Shown in pieces: positions 1 through 8,450 of a DNA stretch of 64,000 nucleotides (position 1 is the stretch's first letter; the number at the start of each line of letters is the position of its first letter). The stretch comes from Terriglobia bacterium (GTDB taxonomy: Bacteria > Acidobacteriota > Terriglobia > Terriglobales > Acidobacteriaceae): assembly GCA_020073665.1 (NCBI GenBank), contig JAIQEU010000006.1, positions 186,001 to 250,000 of the forward strand, in the 5' to 3' direction. The notes below the pieces were generated by a model. The model was given only the letters and a program-made list of their open reading frames with translations. It searched no databases and had not been told where the DNA came from. The position numbers and the translations under genes are program-made.

Positions 1-132
1 ATCGGTGAAGTAAGCAGGAGAAGCCGGACCGCGACTGGGCGGGGTCTGCGCGCGGGAAACAGTAAGTAGGAAGAAGGCAAACGACAGCAGAGCGAGGACC
101 GGTCGAGAGGCTCGGGGAATACTTGAAATCAT
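1..132 (-). CDS. Secreted protein, N-terminal 44 residues only (clipped by window edge)
   Basis: Reading the minus strand from an ATG at 132 gives an uninterrupted 44-codon frame to the window edge. It starts with a textbook signal peptide: arginines near the N-terminus, a hydrophobic core (VLALLSFAFFLLTV) and an SRA-Q cleavage site around residue 28. The mature protein would begin QTPPSRG. Nothing can be said about function because the rest lies outside the window. It follows the nucleoside hydrolase on the same strand after about 90 bp, so the two may be co-transcribed and both exported. Confidence 0.6.
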   Translation of the reverse strand, partial: MISSIPRASRPVLALLSFAFFLLTVSRAQTPPSRGPASPAYFTD

Positions 133-221
133 GGCCCGATGCGCATGCTATATCGCAGGGTGGGCCGGGTCAAGCTTGCCCACAGCGGTAACGGTATTCC
201 TGCTGTCGAAGCCTTGCTTGC

Positions 222-1301
222 CTAGTGTGGCGACGGCGTGGGCGCAGTCAGTAGATTCACAAGCAGTTTGTAAAGCCTCTCGGTGTCAAGATCAGCTTGG
301 ATCTCGACCGGCTGGACATCGAGTTTGGGCTTGTCTTGATCCGTCCACGACAGGATGTTGCCGTAGCCAGCGCCACGGTCGAGTTCCACATCCAGGAATC
401 GCGTTTCTTTTTTCGTAATCAAGCTGGGATCGAGCCACGCCGCTGCTGCCAGTTCATCCCACAAGTAGTTGTATTCGCCGTGCAGGCGGGCATACTTGCC
501 CACATAGCGCGCCGCGGGCGAATCACCTGCTTTGATCCGGTTGATCAATTCGGCAGTCATTCGCGTCTTCACGGAGATATCCACCGTGGTACAGACAATC
601 TTCTTCCATGGGGCTCGAAGCACAATGTGGGCCGCCTCCGGATCGAACCAGATGTTGAATTCACGCCGCGGAGTGTTGATGAACTCCGGATCGGTGGTCT
701 CGGGGTTCAAGCTGGCCCCCATGAACACCAGTTCTTTGGCCAACCGCGGAAATTCGGGATCGATGGAGATGGCCAGCGCCAAGTTGGTCATCGGACCACC
801 CGCGTAAATGGTCACCTCGCCGGGAAATCGGTGCACCATGCGAACCAGAAAGTGTGCGGCATCTTCGTCGAGAGCTTTGGTGCTGGGCCTGCCTTCTGGC
901 ATCTCTCCCAACTGGTCGGGTGGGTGGTAGAGCTGTGGAGTCCAGGCTCCCAGCCAGGCTACGGAGCCATAGCGTTGCTCCCAGAGTTCAGTTTCCTCTT
1001 TTTGCCTTACCAGCGGATACTCCGCACCCGGCACCAACGGAATGTCGCTTCGTCCAATGAGTTCGAGCATGCGCAAGGTATGTGCCACTTCCGCCTTGAG
1101 CCACTGATCGCCTGTCACCACCGTGATGCCTAGAACTTGCGTCTGTGGAGACTGGATCAGCAGAAGTGTCGACTGCAGATCGGTCCCGGCGGGCCCGGCC
1201 GCATCCTGGTCAATGATGATTTTGCGCTTGTCTTGTCCCCAGCAGGTGAGGCAGGTCAGCAGTGCTACCATCGCCAAAACCCAGGCTCGGCCGAATTTCA
1301 T
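222..1301 (-). CDS. Secreted nucleoside hydrolase (IUNH superfamily)
   Basis: 359 aa. A signal peptide (residues 1 to about 22, ending CWG-Q) precedes an inosine-uridine-preferring nucleoside hydrolase fold, which cleaves the N-glycosidic bond of ribonucleosides to base plus ribose. The calcium-binding N-terminal motif is present in an expanded form: IIIDQD at 28-33, then an insertion and TD at 40-41, where the family normally has DxDPxxDD. The C-terminal catalytic segment reads YLWDELA (W281, D282), where group I enzymes have HD. A Trp-Asp pair is instead found in group II purine-preferring enzymes such as the Trypanosoma vivax IAG hydrolase. Export suggests scavenging of extracellular nucleosides, in line with the nucleoside salvage genes on the opposite strand at 3165-6181. 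Family assignment is firm; the purine preference is inferred. Confidence 0.85.
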   Translation of the reverse strand: MKFGRAWVLAMVALLTCLTCWGQDKRKIIIDQDAAGPAGTDLQSTLLLIQSPQTQVLGITVVTGDQWLKAEVAHTLRMLELIGRSDIPLVPGAEYPLVRQKEETELWEQRYGSVAWLGAWTPQLYHPPDQLGEMPEGRPSTKALDEDAAHFLVRMVHRFPGEVTIYAGGPMTNLALAISIDPEFPRLAKELVFMGASLNPETTDPEFINTPRREFNIWFDPEAAHIVLRAPWKKIVCTTVDISVKTRMTAELINRIKAGDSPAARYVGKYARLHGEYNYLWDELAAAAWLDPSLITKKETRFLDVELDRGAGYGNILSWTDQDKPKLDVQPVEIQADLDTERLYKLLVNLLTAPTPSPH

Positions 1302-1424
1302 CAGTCACCTCGGAGTTACCCGATAAAGTTACGAACCACTCCCAAGCAGAGTAAAACGCATGACCGCCTTGGTTTGTTCATCGCCCTGTCAGGATTTAAC
1401 AGCTGCTGATCCCGCGAGTCCTAT

Positions 1425-1452
1425 TGCGGATCGCGGCTTCGACGACTAGAAT
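1425..1452 (+). promoter_or_regulatory. Candidate sigma-70 promoter for the TPR gene
   Basis: TTGCGG (1425-1430), a 16-bp spacer and TAGAAT (1447-1452). Transcription from here would begin near 1459, after the divergent nucleoside hydrolase start and about 95 bp before the preferred ATG at 1553. The -35 match is only partial. Confidence 0.3.
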
Positions 1453-1552
1453 ACGCGCGCACGACTGATTGCGCCTCACCTTTTCGATTCGCGTTCGTCC
1501 TATGGGTTGTCCCCGCTTGAACGCACACCAATCCGGACACTCTGGAGCGGGT

Positions 1553-3148
1553 ATGGCGACATGCGTCCTGACCGTGATCGCGTTGATCACCCCACTTATC
1601 AGCCAGGGGCAATCTCAGGGTAGCGCGGGCTCGGCCATGTTGCAGGGATCGGTGCGCGATTCACGTGGCCACCCGCTGGTTGCCGCCAAGGTTTGTCTCC
1701 AAAGTCAGAGTGGAGCTCAGATTCTAGCCGTAAACACCGATGCGGAGGGAACCTATCGCTTTCCTGCGCTTCCCGAAGGCGCCTACACTCTGCGCGCGGA
1801 GATGGCCGGATACACCGAAGCTACTTTCGGCCCCGTTGTGCTTGGACCGCGAGCTTCGAAAACGGTTGGCCTCACGCTCGAGCCTCCGACGGAAAACTCC
1901 GCCGCGAAATTGCCTGAGTTTTTCGACGAACCACAATTTACCGTGGCCGGCGTTACGGAAAGCATGAATCCCGGCGGACATGGGTCCGACCGGATCTTGC
2001 GCACCGCAGAAAGTCTGGCCCGGGACACCGCGTCGTTAAGCAGAAAGACGCCCAATCGTTCACAGCCCGCATCCTCGCAGACAGGGGAAGACTCCCTGCG
2101 AGCGGCTGTCCAACATGAGCCAGGAAGCTTTGACGCAAATTATCGCCTTGGAAAAACTCTGGTGGATGGCGGGAAGGCCGGAGAAGCGCTCCCTTACCTT
2201 GAGCATGCATCTGAGCTCAAGCCGGCTGACTATGAGAGCGCTTACGAACTGGCAGTGGCTTACGTAGACGCCGGTAAGTACGAACTCGCGCGCGCAAAAC
2301 TCGGAACTCTGCCCGCGCAACAGGGCCGCGCTGAACTTCATCACTTGCTGGGCGACATCGACGAAAAGCAAGGTAATTCTCTGGAAGCTGTTCGGGAGTA
2401 CCAGCGGGCAGCGGAACTGAGCTTGAGCGAGCCAAATCTGTTCGATTGGGGATCCGAGCTGCTGATCCATCGGGCCGCGGAACCGGCCATCGAAGTCTTT
2501 GCCAAGGGCAATCGCTTGTTCCCGCGGTCCGTTCGAATGCTGATCGCCCTCGGGGTGGCATGGTACGCTCGCGGCTCCTACGACCAGGCCGCGACATTTC
2601 TCTGCGAGGCGTCAGACCTCAATCCCAACGATCCAACTCCCTACCTGTTCCTGGGCAAGATGCAGGGTGTCGAGACCACGCAGTCTGAGGAAATGGTAGA
2701 GAAGCTGGCGCGCTTTGCGCGGCTGCAACCTCAAAATGCGCTAGCCAATTACTACTACGCGGTCAGTCTTTGGAAACAGCGGCAGAACCCGTCCGGTAGC
2801 CAGAGCGCGGCGCAGGTTGAGTCTTTGCTGGAGAAGGCAGTCCGTATCGATCCTCAGCTTGGCCCCGCCTATCTGCAACTCGGCATTGTCTATGCCGACC
2901 GGCAGGAATTTCGCAAGGCCATCCCCGCTTATCAGAAGGCAATCGAAGTCGCTCCTCAGCTGGAAGAGGCGTATTATCGCCTCTCGCAAGCCTATACGAG
3001 AACCGGAAACAGGGTGGAAGCACAAAAGCAACTACAGCTGTACGACCAGGTGTCAAAGAAAACAGCGGACGAAGTCGAGCGCGAGCGGCGTGAGATGCAG
3101 CAGTTTGTGTATACCTTGCGAGGCGGAGGGTCTGCGTTGCCGCAGTAG
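1553..3148 (+). CDS. Secreted TPR protein with carboxypeptidase-regulatory-like domain
   Basis: 531 aa from the chosen ATG at 1553, which has GGAG five bases upstream and begins a signal peptide (MATCVLTVIALITPLISQ). In-frame starts at 1469 (TTG) and 1502 (ATG) would put 28 or 17 polar residues before it. Residues of about 25-110 form a CarboxypepD_reg-type beta sandwich (GSVRDSRGHPLVAAKV, then GTYRFPALPEGAYTLRAEMAGY). From about 180 to the end come tandem tetratricopeptide repeats, the last ones well conserved (AYLQLGIVYADRQEFRKAIP). This combination is typical of acidobacterial envelope scaffold proteins; no enzymatic motif is seen. Only 16 bp separate it from the cytidine deaminase, so it probably heads the salvage operon, though a functional link is not obvious. 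Confidence 0.8.
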   Translation: MATCVLTVIALITPLISQGQSQGSAGSAMLQGSVRDSRGHPLVAAKVCLQSQSGAQILAVNTDAEGTYRFPALPEGAYTLRAEMAGYTEATFGPVVLGPRASKTVGLTLEPPTENSAAKLPEFFDEPQFTVAGVTESMNPGGHGSDRILRTAESLARDTASLSRKTPNRSQPASSQTGEDSLRAAVQHEPGSFDANYRLGKTLVDGGKAGEALPYLEHASELKPADYESAYELAVAYVDAGKYELARAKLGTLPAQQGRAELHHLLGDIDEKQGNSLEAVREYQRAAELSLSEPNLFDWGSELLIHRAAEPAIEVFAKGNRLFPRSVRMLIALGVAWYARGSYDQAATFLCEASDLNPNDPTPYLFLGKMQGVETTQSEEMVEKLARFARLQPQNALANYYYAVSLWKQRQNPSGSQSAAQVESLLEKAVRIDPQLGPAYLQLGIVYADRQEFRKAIPAYQKAIEVAPQLEEAYYRLSQAYTRTGNRVEAQKQLQLYDQVSKKTADEVERERREMQQFVYTLRGGGSALPQ

Positions 3149-3164
3149 AACGCGCCATGTCTAT

Positions 3165-3572
3165 ATGAAGAATCGAAACCCTTCTAAATCAAGTCAGGCG
3201 TTGCTGCGAGCCGCCAAGACCGCGATGAAGAATGCGCACGCTCCTTATTCCAAGTTCAAGGTGGGCGCGGCCATGCTTACGACGAAGGGAGAGGTGTTTA
3301 CCGGCTGCAACGTAGAAAACGCGTCCTACGGACTCACCAATTGCGCCGAGCGCACTGCGATCTTTGCCGCGGTTGCCAAGGTCGGTCCCAAGATGCGAAT
3401 TCGCGCGATCGCGGTGGTTAACGACCATGGCGTGCCCTGCTCTCCTTGCGGTGCGTGCCGCCAGGTGATCTACGAATTCGGCCCTGAGGCGAGGGTGTTT
3501 TTCCATAGCAAGAAGGATGGCTGGCAGGAGGCCGCCATCACTGACCTTTTGCCGGAAGGATTCCGACTCTAG
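3165..3572 (+). CDS. cdd: Cytidine deaminase
   Basis: 135 aa. Converts cytidine or deoxycytidine to the uridine form with release of ammonia, in the cytoplasm. The zinc site is of the homotetrameric class: CAERTA (C60, E62) and PCSPCGACR (C92, C95), with the substrate loop FKVGAA and GCNVENASYG ahead. Length matches the short tetrameric family (about 130-136 aa). The ATG at 3165 is used; an open frame extends upstream into the TPR gene but encodes nothing family-like. The stop TAG shares its last base with the GTG start of the phosphorylase. Confidence 0.93.
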   Translation: MKNRNPSKSSQALLRAAKTAMKNAHAPYSKFKVGAAMLTTKGEVFTGCNVENASYGLTNCAERTAIFAAVAKVGPKMRIRAIAVVNDHGVPCSPCGACRQVIYEFGPEARVFFHSKKDGWQEAAITDLLPEGFRL

Positions 3573-4933
3573 TGGACAAGCCCGCTGCCGGTTCCACTCC
3601 TCACACCTTCCGCGCCGTCGATCTCATCCGCAAGAAGCGGGATGGGGGCGAATTGTCGCGCGCGGAAATCGACTACCTGGTGCGTGGTAACACCAGCGGC
3701 GATATCCCTGATTACCAGGTATCCGCGTGGCTGATGGCGGCTCTGCTTCGCGGTCTCTCGCGCGCCGAGACCGCCGCCCTCACCGATGCCATGCTGCACT
3801 CCGGCGTGGTGCTGGACCTCTCTGCTCTGAGCGCGAGGAAGGTGGACAAGCACTCAACCGGCGGCGTGGGCGATAAGACTTCGCTGGTGCTCGCGCCGGT
3901 CGCTGCCGCCGGCGGGCTCGCGGTCCCCATGATCAGCGGACGCGGGCTGGGCCACACCGGCGGTACTCTCGACAAGTTGGAATCTATTCCCGGATTCAAT
4001 GTAAATCTTCCAGTAGACCGCTTTCTCAGTGTCTTGCAAAAGTGCGGCTGCGCCATGATCGGGCAGACAGCAGAAATCGCTCCGGCAGACCGCAAGTTCT
4101 ACGCACTCCGCGACGTCACCGGCACGGTAGAGAGTCCGTATCTCATCTGTGCCTCCATCATGAGCAAGAAGCTGGCTGAAGGGATCGATGCGCTGGTGCT
4201 CGATGTGAAGACCGGTTCAGGCGCCTTCATGAAAAAGGAAGAGGACGCGGTCTTTCTGGCCGAGTTGATGGTCGAAACCGGGGAGCGGATGGGCAAGAAG
4301 ATGGCAGCCCTGATTACCGACATGGACCAGCCGCTGGGGCTGCATGTGGGTAATGCGCTGGAAGTGGAAGAGATTCTGGATGTGCTGCGTGGCGAAGGCC
4401 CTGACGATCTCCGCCAACTCTGCTTCGAACTGGCCGGTTGGATGTTCTACCTCGGAGAGCGCACCTCAACCGTAGCAGAGGGAAAGCAGTTGGCAGAGAA
4501 ATTGATCCGGTCCGGCGCGGCGGTGGAAACGTTCCGCAGCATGGTGGAACAGCAAGGTGGAGACCCAGGTGTGATCGACGATCCCAAGCGCCTGCCGCAA
4601 GCTAAGCACACTATGGTCGTAACCAGCCCGAGGGACGGATATGTTACAGCGATCGCCTGCGAACAAGTGGGTACGGCCTGTGTGATCCTGGGCGGTGGCC
4701 GTGAGCGCAAAGAAGATGCTGTAGACCCGGCGGTTGGGCAGGTTCTGCACAAGAAGGTTGGTGACCGCGTCACCAAGAGCGAGCCGTTGTGCACGATTCA
4801 CTACAACTCCGAAGATCGCGCAGCGCGTGTCACGCAGTTGATGGAAGAAAGCTACCGGATCGACGAAGCACCTCCCAGGCAGCAAAGGCCGCTGATTCAC
4901 CGAGTCATTCCAACTACTGGAGAGAAAAACTAA
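3572..4933 (+). CDS. deoA: Pyrimidine-nucleoside (thymidine) phosphorylase
   Basis: 453 aa, GTG start overlapping the cytidine deaminase stop by one base, with GGAAGGA upstream inside cdd. Splits uridine, thymidine or deoxyuridine with phosphate into base plus (deoxy)ribose-1-phosphate. The glycosyltransferase family 3 signature SGRGLGHTGGTLDKLE is intact, preceded by the phosphate/substrate stretch KHSTGGVGDKTS. MSKKLAEGIDALVLDVK carries the usual base-contacting lysine region. It takes the product of the deaminase encoded just before it and uridine imported by the transporter encoded after it. Bacillus-type pdp is an equally valid name; substrate range between thymidine and uridine cannot be read from sequence. 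Confidence 0.93.
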   Translation: MDKPAAGSTPHTFRAVDLIRKKRDGGELSRAEIDYLVRGNTSGDIPDYQVSAWLMAALLRGLSRAETAALTDAMLHSGVVLDLSALSARKVDKHSTGGVGDKTSLVLAPVAAAGGLAVPMISGRGLGHTGGTLDKLESIPGFNVNLPVDRFLSVLQKCGCAMIGQTAEIAPADRKFYALRDVTGTVESPYLICASIMSKKLAEGIDALVLDVKTGSGAFMKKEEDAVFLAELMVETGERMGKKMAALITDMDQPLGLHVGNALEVEEILDVLRGEGPDDLRQLCFELAGWMFYLGERTSTVAEGKQLAEKLIRSGAAVETFRSMVEQQGGDPGVIDDPKRLPQAKHTMVVTSPRDGYVTAIACEQVGTACVILGGGRERKEDAVDPAVGQVLHKKVGDRVTKSEPLCTIHYNSEDRAARVTQLMEESYRIDEAPPRQQRPLIHRVIPTTGEKN

Positions 4934-6181
4934 ATGGGCCGATTCACCGGTATTCTCGGTCTGCTCACCATGCTGGGCCTGGCATTCGCCTTCTCCACTA
5001 ACCGCAAGGCCATTCGCTTGAAAACGGTAGCCTGGGGGCTGGGGCTGCAAATCGTCTTTGCGGTGTTTGTGCTTAAAGTGGAGATCGGCCGCCAGATCTT
5101 CCAAAGCGCTGGAGACACGGTCAACCGGCTGCTCCGCTATGCTTTTGCGGGCTCGCAGTTTGTGTTTGGCGACCTGGGGAAACAAGGCTCGCCCATGGGA
5201 TTTTATTTTGCCTTCCAGGTACTGCCGACCATCATCTTCATCGCGGCGTTTTTCGCGGTGCTCTACCACTACGGGGTGATGCAGTTCATCATTAAGCAGG
5301 TGGCCCGGGTCATGACGCGCTTCATGGGCGCAAGCGGCGCCGAATCACTGAACGTGGCTGCGAGCATTTTCATGGGGCAGACCGAGGCGCCTCTAACCAT
5401 CCGACCGTTCCTGCCAGACCTGACCCGCTCCGAACTGATGACGGTCATGACCAGCGGCATGGCGCACGTTTCCGGCGGAATTATGGCCGCCTACATCGCA
5501 TTCGGTATCGATCCTAAACACCTGTTGAGTGCGGTGATCATGACTGCGCCGGGCACCATCCTGATGGCCAAGATGCTGGTGCCGGAGACGGAGGCACCCA
5601 AGACCGCCGGTAAAGTCGTGATGAGCGAAGATGAAGAGGAGGCGGAGAGAAGCGAGAACCTGCTGGGCGCGATTGCGCGAGGGACTACGGACGGTCTGCA
5701 CCTGGCGCTCAATATCGCGGCCATGCTGATCTCGTTTCTGGCGCTGATTGCGTTGGCGAACGGCATTATGGGCGGAATCCACAATGGTCTGGCGCACTTC
5801 GGGATCACGTGGTTCCCATCCAGCCTGGAACAGGTTTTTGGCACGCTGTTTGCCCCGGTGGCATGGGTGATCGGAATCCCGTGGCACGACTGCCCCGCAA
5901 TTGGCAGCCTGCTGGGAACGCGCATGGTGCTCAACGAACTGGTCGCATTTTCTCAGCTCGGACCGCAGAAGGGGATTCTCGATCCGCGTTCCTTCACGAT
6001 TGCAACGTTCGCGCTATGTGGCTTCGCGAACCTCAGTTCGATCGGAATTCAGATCGGTGGCATCGGGGCACTGGCGCCCAACAAGAGGGGTGAACTGGCC
6101 AAGCTCGGCGTACGCGCCATGTTGGCAGGGACCATGGCCAACCTGATGTCGGCCTCCATCGCAGGCATGCTGCTTTCTTGA
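4934..6181 (+). CDS. nupC: Concentrative nucleoside transporter (CNT/NupC family)
   Basis: 415 aa integral membrane protein whose ATG directly follows the phosphorylase stop. It imports nucleosides with H+ or Na+. CNT hallmarks include the nucleoside-binding stretch GQTEAPLTIRPFL, the SGMAHVSGG loop and the C-terminal GFANLSSIGIQIGG segment. About ten hydrophobic segments are visible, plus a short acidic cytoplasmic loop (SEDEEEAERSE). With cdd and deoA it forms an import-and-degrade unit for pyrimidine nucleosides. The next gene is convergent, only 15 bp away. Confidence 0.92.
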   Translation: MGRFTGILGLLTMLGLAFAFSTNRKAIRLKTVAWGLGLQIVFAVFVLKVEIGRQIFQSAGDTVNRLLRYAFAGSQFVFGDLGKQGSPMGFYFAFQVLPTIIFIAAFFAVLYHYGVMQFIIKQVARVMTRFMGASGAESLNVAASIFMGQTEAPLTIRPFLPDLTRSELMTVMTSGMAHVSGGIMAAYIAFGIDPKHLLSAVIMTAPGTILMAKMLVPETEAPKTAGKVVMSEDEEEAERSENLLGAIARGTTDGLHLALNIAAMLISFLALIALANGIMGGIHNGLAHFGITWFPSSLEQVFGTLFAPVAWVIGIPWHDCPAIGSLLGTRMVLNELVAFSQLGPQKGILDPRSFTIATFALCGFANLSSIGIQIGGIGALAPNKRGELAKLGVRAMLAGTMANLMSASIAGMLLS

Positions 6182-6196
6182 AGCGAGCCGGATTCG

Positions 6197-6829
6197 CTAG
6201 CCAGCTTTGCTGGCCGGCTTGGCTTTTGCCAGAGCCAGAGCCTGGTCCGTGCTGATCATTCTTACCCCGAGCGATTGAAGTTCAGCGATGGTCCGGTGTC
6301 CGTCGGCAGGGTTTAAAGTCTCAATGGCATCCCGCACAACAGAAACCCTGCGCCCGCGCTCCCGTAAACCCATGGCGGCGAAGCGAACGCAGTATTCAGT
6401 TACCACGCCGAACACTACAAATTCGGCTTCCCGCGGCAAGCGCTCCACCAGCGCATCCGCATGGCAGCTCTCGAAGATGTTTAGAGTTTGCTTCTCGAGG
6501 AGGATCTGCTGGAACTTCGACAGGTCTGCGGGCAGGGAAGCCGAAGGCAGGTTCGGGACTTTCGCCACTTTCTCAGTGAGCGCTTCGGGCACGAGTTGGG
6601 CTCCAACCGTTCCCTGCAGGCAGTGGGGCGGAAAGGTCGCGAATTCGGGATCGCCTTCGGGGTGGAAACAGCCGTGTGAAACTAGGAATACTTCTCCGCT
6701 GCGTGCGGCATCCGTCAGGCGACGGAGGTTGGGCAGCAATTTTTCCGCTCCCGGCACGTACAGCTTGCCGCCGGGGAGCATGAAATCGGCTTGGGCATCG
6801 ACTTCCCAGAACACGAGATCAGATCGCAT
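6197..6829 (-). CDS. Nicotinamidase-like cysteine hydrolase (isochorismatase superfamily)
   Basis: 210 aa. The catalytic triad of the superfamily is visible: D11 in VDAQADF, K113 in LLEKQTLN and C147 in VVTEYCVR. FPPHCLQGTVGA strongly resembles the PPHC.xGTPGA segment of PncA nicotinamidases, which deamidate nicotinamide to nicotinate. The metal site differs: where PncA has D-x-H and a second His six residues on, this protein has C54-F-H56 and Pro at the second position, while H69 is kept. It is divergently placed from the enamidase and shares the intergenic region with its promoter and putative operator. This supports feeding nicotinamide into nicotinate breakdown, but another amide substrate is possible. 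Confidence 0.72.
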   Translation of the reverse strand: MRSDLVFWEVDAQADFMLPGGKLYVPGAEKLLPNLRRLTDAARSGEVFLVSHGCFHPEGDPEFATFPPHCLQGTVGAQLVPEALTEKVAKVPNLPSASLPADLSKFQQILLEKQTLNIFESCHADALVERLPREAEFVVFGVVTEYCVRFAAMGLRERGRRVSVVRDAIETLNPADGHRTIAELQSLGVRMISTDQALALAKAKPASKAG

Positions 6830-6931
6830 GCAATTTTCCTGACGCGCTTTTCCTACAGAGTTGAGGATGCGAGCTTATTTTGTTTGCCGGCGGATGGCAA
6901 GCTTCCAGGTGCTTGTCTGACCGCGATCCGC

Positions 6932-6959
6932 TTGCACGCACCGGAATCATTTGTATACT
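6932..6959 (+). promoter_or_regulatory. Candidate sigma-70 promoter for the enamidase gene
   Basis: TTGCAC (6932-6937), a 16-bp spacer and TATACT (6954-6959). The predicted start near 6966 leaves a roughly 90-nt leader before the ATG at 7056. This also argues against the upstream TTG at 6951, which lies inside the -10 region. Confidence 0.45.
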
Positions 6960-6964
6960 AGCGG
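6949..6964. promoter_or_regulatory. Putative operator ATTTGTATACTAGCGG overlapping the enamidase -10
   Basis: A 16-bp element, 14 of 16 bases identical to one at 15635-15650 upstream of the hydroxylase/reductase operon. The core TTGTATAC resembles half-dyad operators of GntR regulators of the FadR/VanR (FCD) class. Overlap with the -10 would fit repression. It lies between the divergent nicotinamidase-like and enamidase genes, so it could serve both. No regulator gene is in the window. Confidence 0.5.
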
Positions 6965-7055
6965 ACGCAAAGCCGCCGCTGCGGGATCATTCCACAACTT
7001 CCACATGCACGGAACCTGGGAGCGATTCCAAATCTGCAGCAAATGGGTAGGAGCC

Positions 7056-8255
7056 ATGGCTCATGACGAACCTACGAAGGCCAGTGGTCCGAACAAGCTG
7101 GTAGTCCGTAATATTGGCCTTCTGCTGTCCGGGGACTTGCGAAGCCCGATTCTCGATGCTGACACGGTGGTCGTGCTCGATGGAAGAATTGCAGCCGTAG
7201 GCAAAGAGAAAGACGTCGATACCGCAGCCGCCACGACGACCATCGACGCCAAGGGAACTGCGCTCGCTCCCGGGCTGATTGATAGCCACGTTCATCCCGT
7301 CGCGGGCGACTGGACGCCGCGGCAGAACCAGTTGGGTTGGATTGACAGTTGCCTGCACGGCGGCGTAACCACGATGGTCTCGGCGGGAGAGGTGCATACC
7401 CCGGGGCGCCCGAAGGACGTGGTCGGGCTGAAAGCCATGGCCGTTTTTGCCCAGCGTGCGTTCACGGCATTTCGGCCCGGTGGGGTGCGAGTGTACGCCG
7501 GAGCGCCGGTGATCGAGCATGGCATGGTCGAAGACGACTTCAAGGAACTGGCCGCGGCCGGGGTTACGATTCTCGGCGAGATCGGACTGGGTAGCGTCAA
7601 GGATGGCAAGACGGCGCGGCAGATGGTCTCCTGGGCGCGAAAATACGGCATTCAGAGCACCATCCACACTGGCGGCCCATCCATTCCTGGCTCCAGCCTC
7701 ATCGACAAAGATATGGTGCTCGAGACCGATGCTGACGTCATCGGACACATCAACGGCGGCCACACGGCCTTGCCCGATGATCAAATCGTTGCCCTCTGCG
7801 AACGCTCCACGCGAGCGCTTGAGATTGTGCACAACGGCAACGAGCGTGCTGCTCTGTTAACCCTGCGCACTGCCAAGGACCTCAAGAAACTCGGCCGGGT
7901 GATTTTGGGGACCGACTCGCCCGCAGGTTCGGGAGTGCAGCCATTGGGCATTCTCCGCATGATCTCGTTGTTGTCGTCAGTGGGAGATATCCCGGCGGAA
8001 GTTGCAGTCTGCTTCGCCACCGGCAACACGGCAAAGATACGCAATCTTGATTGCGGGCTGGTAGCGCCCGGCCGCGCGGCAAATTTCGTGATGATGGACC
8101 GCGCGCAGCATTCGGCGGGCAAGGACCTGCTCGAGAGTATTCAACTCGGTGACTTGCCCGGCATTGGGATGGTGATCATCGACGGTGCCATCAGCACCCA
8201 ACGAAGCCGCAACACGCCGCCGGCGACCACGGTACCCGAGGTCGTGAAACACTGA
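7056..8255 (+). CDS. ena: Enamidase (6-oxo-1,4,5,6-tetrahydronicotinate amidohydrolase)
   Basis: 399 aa amidohydrolase. In Eubacterium barkeri nicotinate fermentation, enamidase hydrolyses 6-oxotetrahydronicotinate to 2-formylglutarate and ammonia. From memory of that protein the match runs end to end: NIGLLLSGDLRSPILDADT, the SCLHGGVTTMVSAGE loop, FRPGGVRVYAGAPVIEHGM, STIHTGGPSIPGSS, GHINGGHTALPD, AVCFATGNTAKIR and a closing SRNTPPA. Metal ligands include SHVHP (HxH) and the bridging acid region GEIGLG. Start chosen at ATG 7056, after AGGAG; ATG 7005 is possible and 6951 lies within the promoter. It is convergent with the operon at 8451-15580, which supplies the preceding steps. Confidence 0.85.
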   Translation: MAHDEPTKASGPNKLVVRNIGLLLSGDLRSPILDADTVVVLDGRIAAVGKEKDVDTAAATTTIDAKGTALAPGLIDSHVHPVAGDWTPRQNQLGWIDSCLHGGVTTMVSAGEVHTPGRPKDVVGLKAMAVFAQRAFTAFRPGGVRVYAGAPVIEHGMVEDDFKELAAAGVTILGEIGLGSVKDGKTARQMVSWARKYGIQSTIHTGGPSIPGSSLIDKDMVLETDADVIGHINGGHTALPDDQIVALCERSTRALEIVHNGNERAALLTLRTAKDLKKLGRVILGTDSPAGSGVQPLGILRMISLLSSVGDIPAEVAVCFATGNTAKIRNLDCGLVAPGRAANFVMMDRAQHSAGKDLLESIQLGDLPGIGMVIIDGAISTQRSRNTPPATTVPEVVKH

Positions 8256-8288
8256 AGGTGATCGGCATGCATTTTGCAGCGGAAGAAA

Positions 8289-8313
8289 AGGGTGAGCCAC
8301 TGCGGCTCGCCCT
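8289..8313. terminator. Hairpin between convergent enamidase and DUF1185 operon
   Basis: AGGGTGAGCC, a 5-nt loop and GGCTCGCCCT form a 10-bp stem with one G-U pair, about 35 bp after the enamidase stop. There is no clean T-run on either side, so factor-independent termination is only a possibility. The rest of the 8256-8450 gap shows no gene. Confidence 0.35.
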
Positions 8314-8450
8314 GGCATTCGCTGCGGCTCTTTTCGCTTAGTCTGCCGCAGCCGTGTCTTTGCCGGGACCAACGACCTATCCGCGCCGCGGGGGTGCCAG
8401 TTGACCTGTTGGTACTTGAGCCTCCCGGGCGTCGCTCCCTGCGCGACTTA

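Noticed and set aside
297-1133. Long plus-strand open frame over the nucleoside hydrolase gene
   Set aside because: It is antisense to a clear IUNH gene and has no family-like sequence; high GC creates such frames.
2817-3164. Upstream extension of the cytidine deaminase frame
   Set aside because: Lies inside the TPR gene in another frame; deaminase homology begins only after 3165.
6200-6214. GCCAGC-TTT-GCTGGC hairpin after nupC as a terminator
   Set aside because: Six-bp stem inside the coding end of the convergent hydrolase with only a short T stretch; too weak to annotate.
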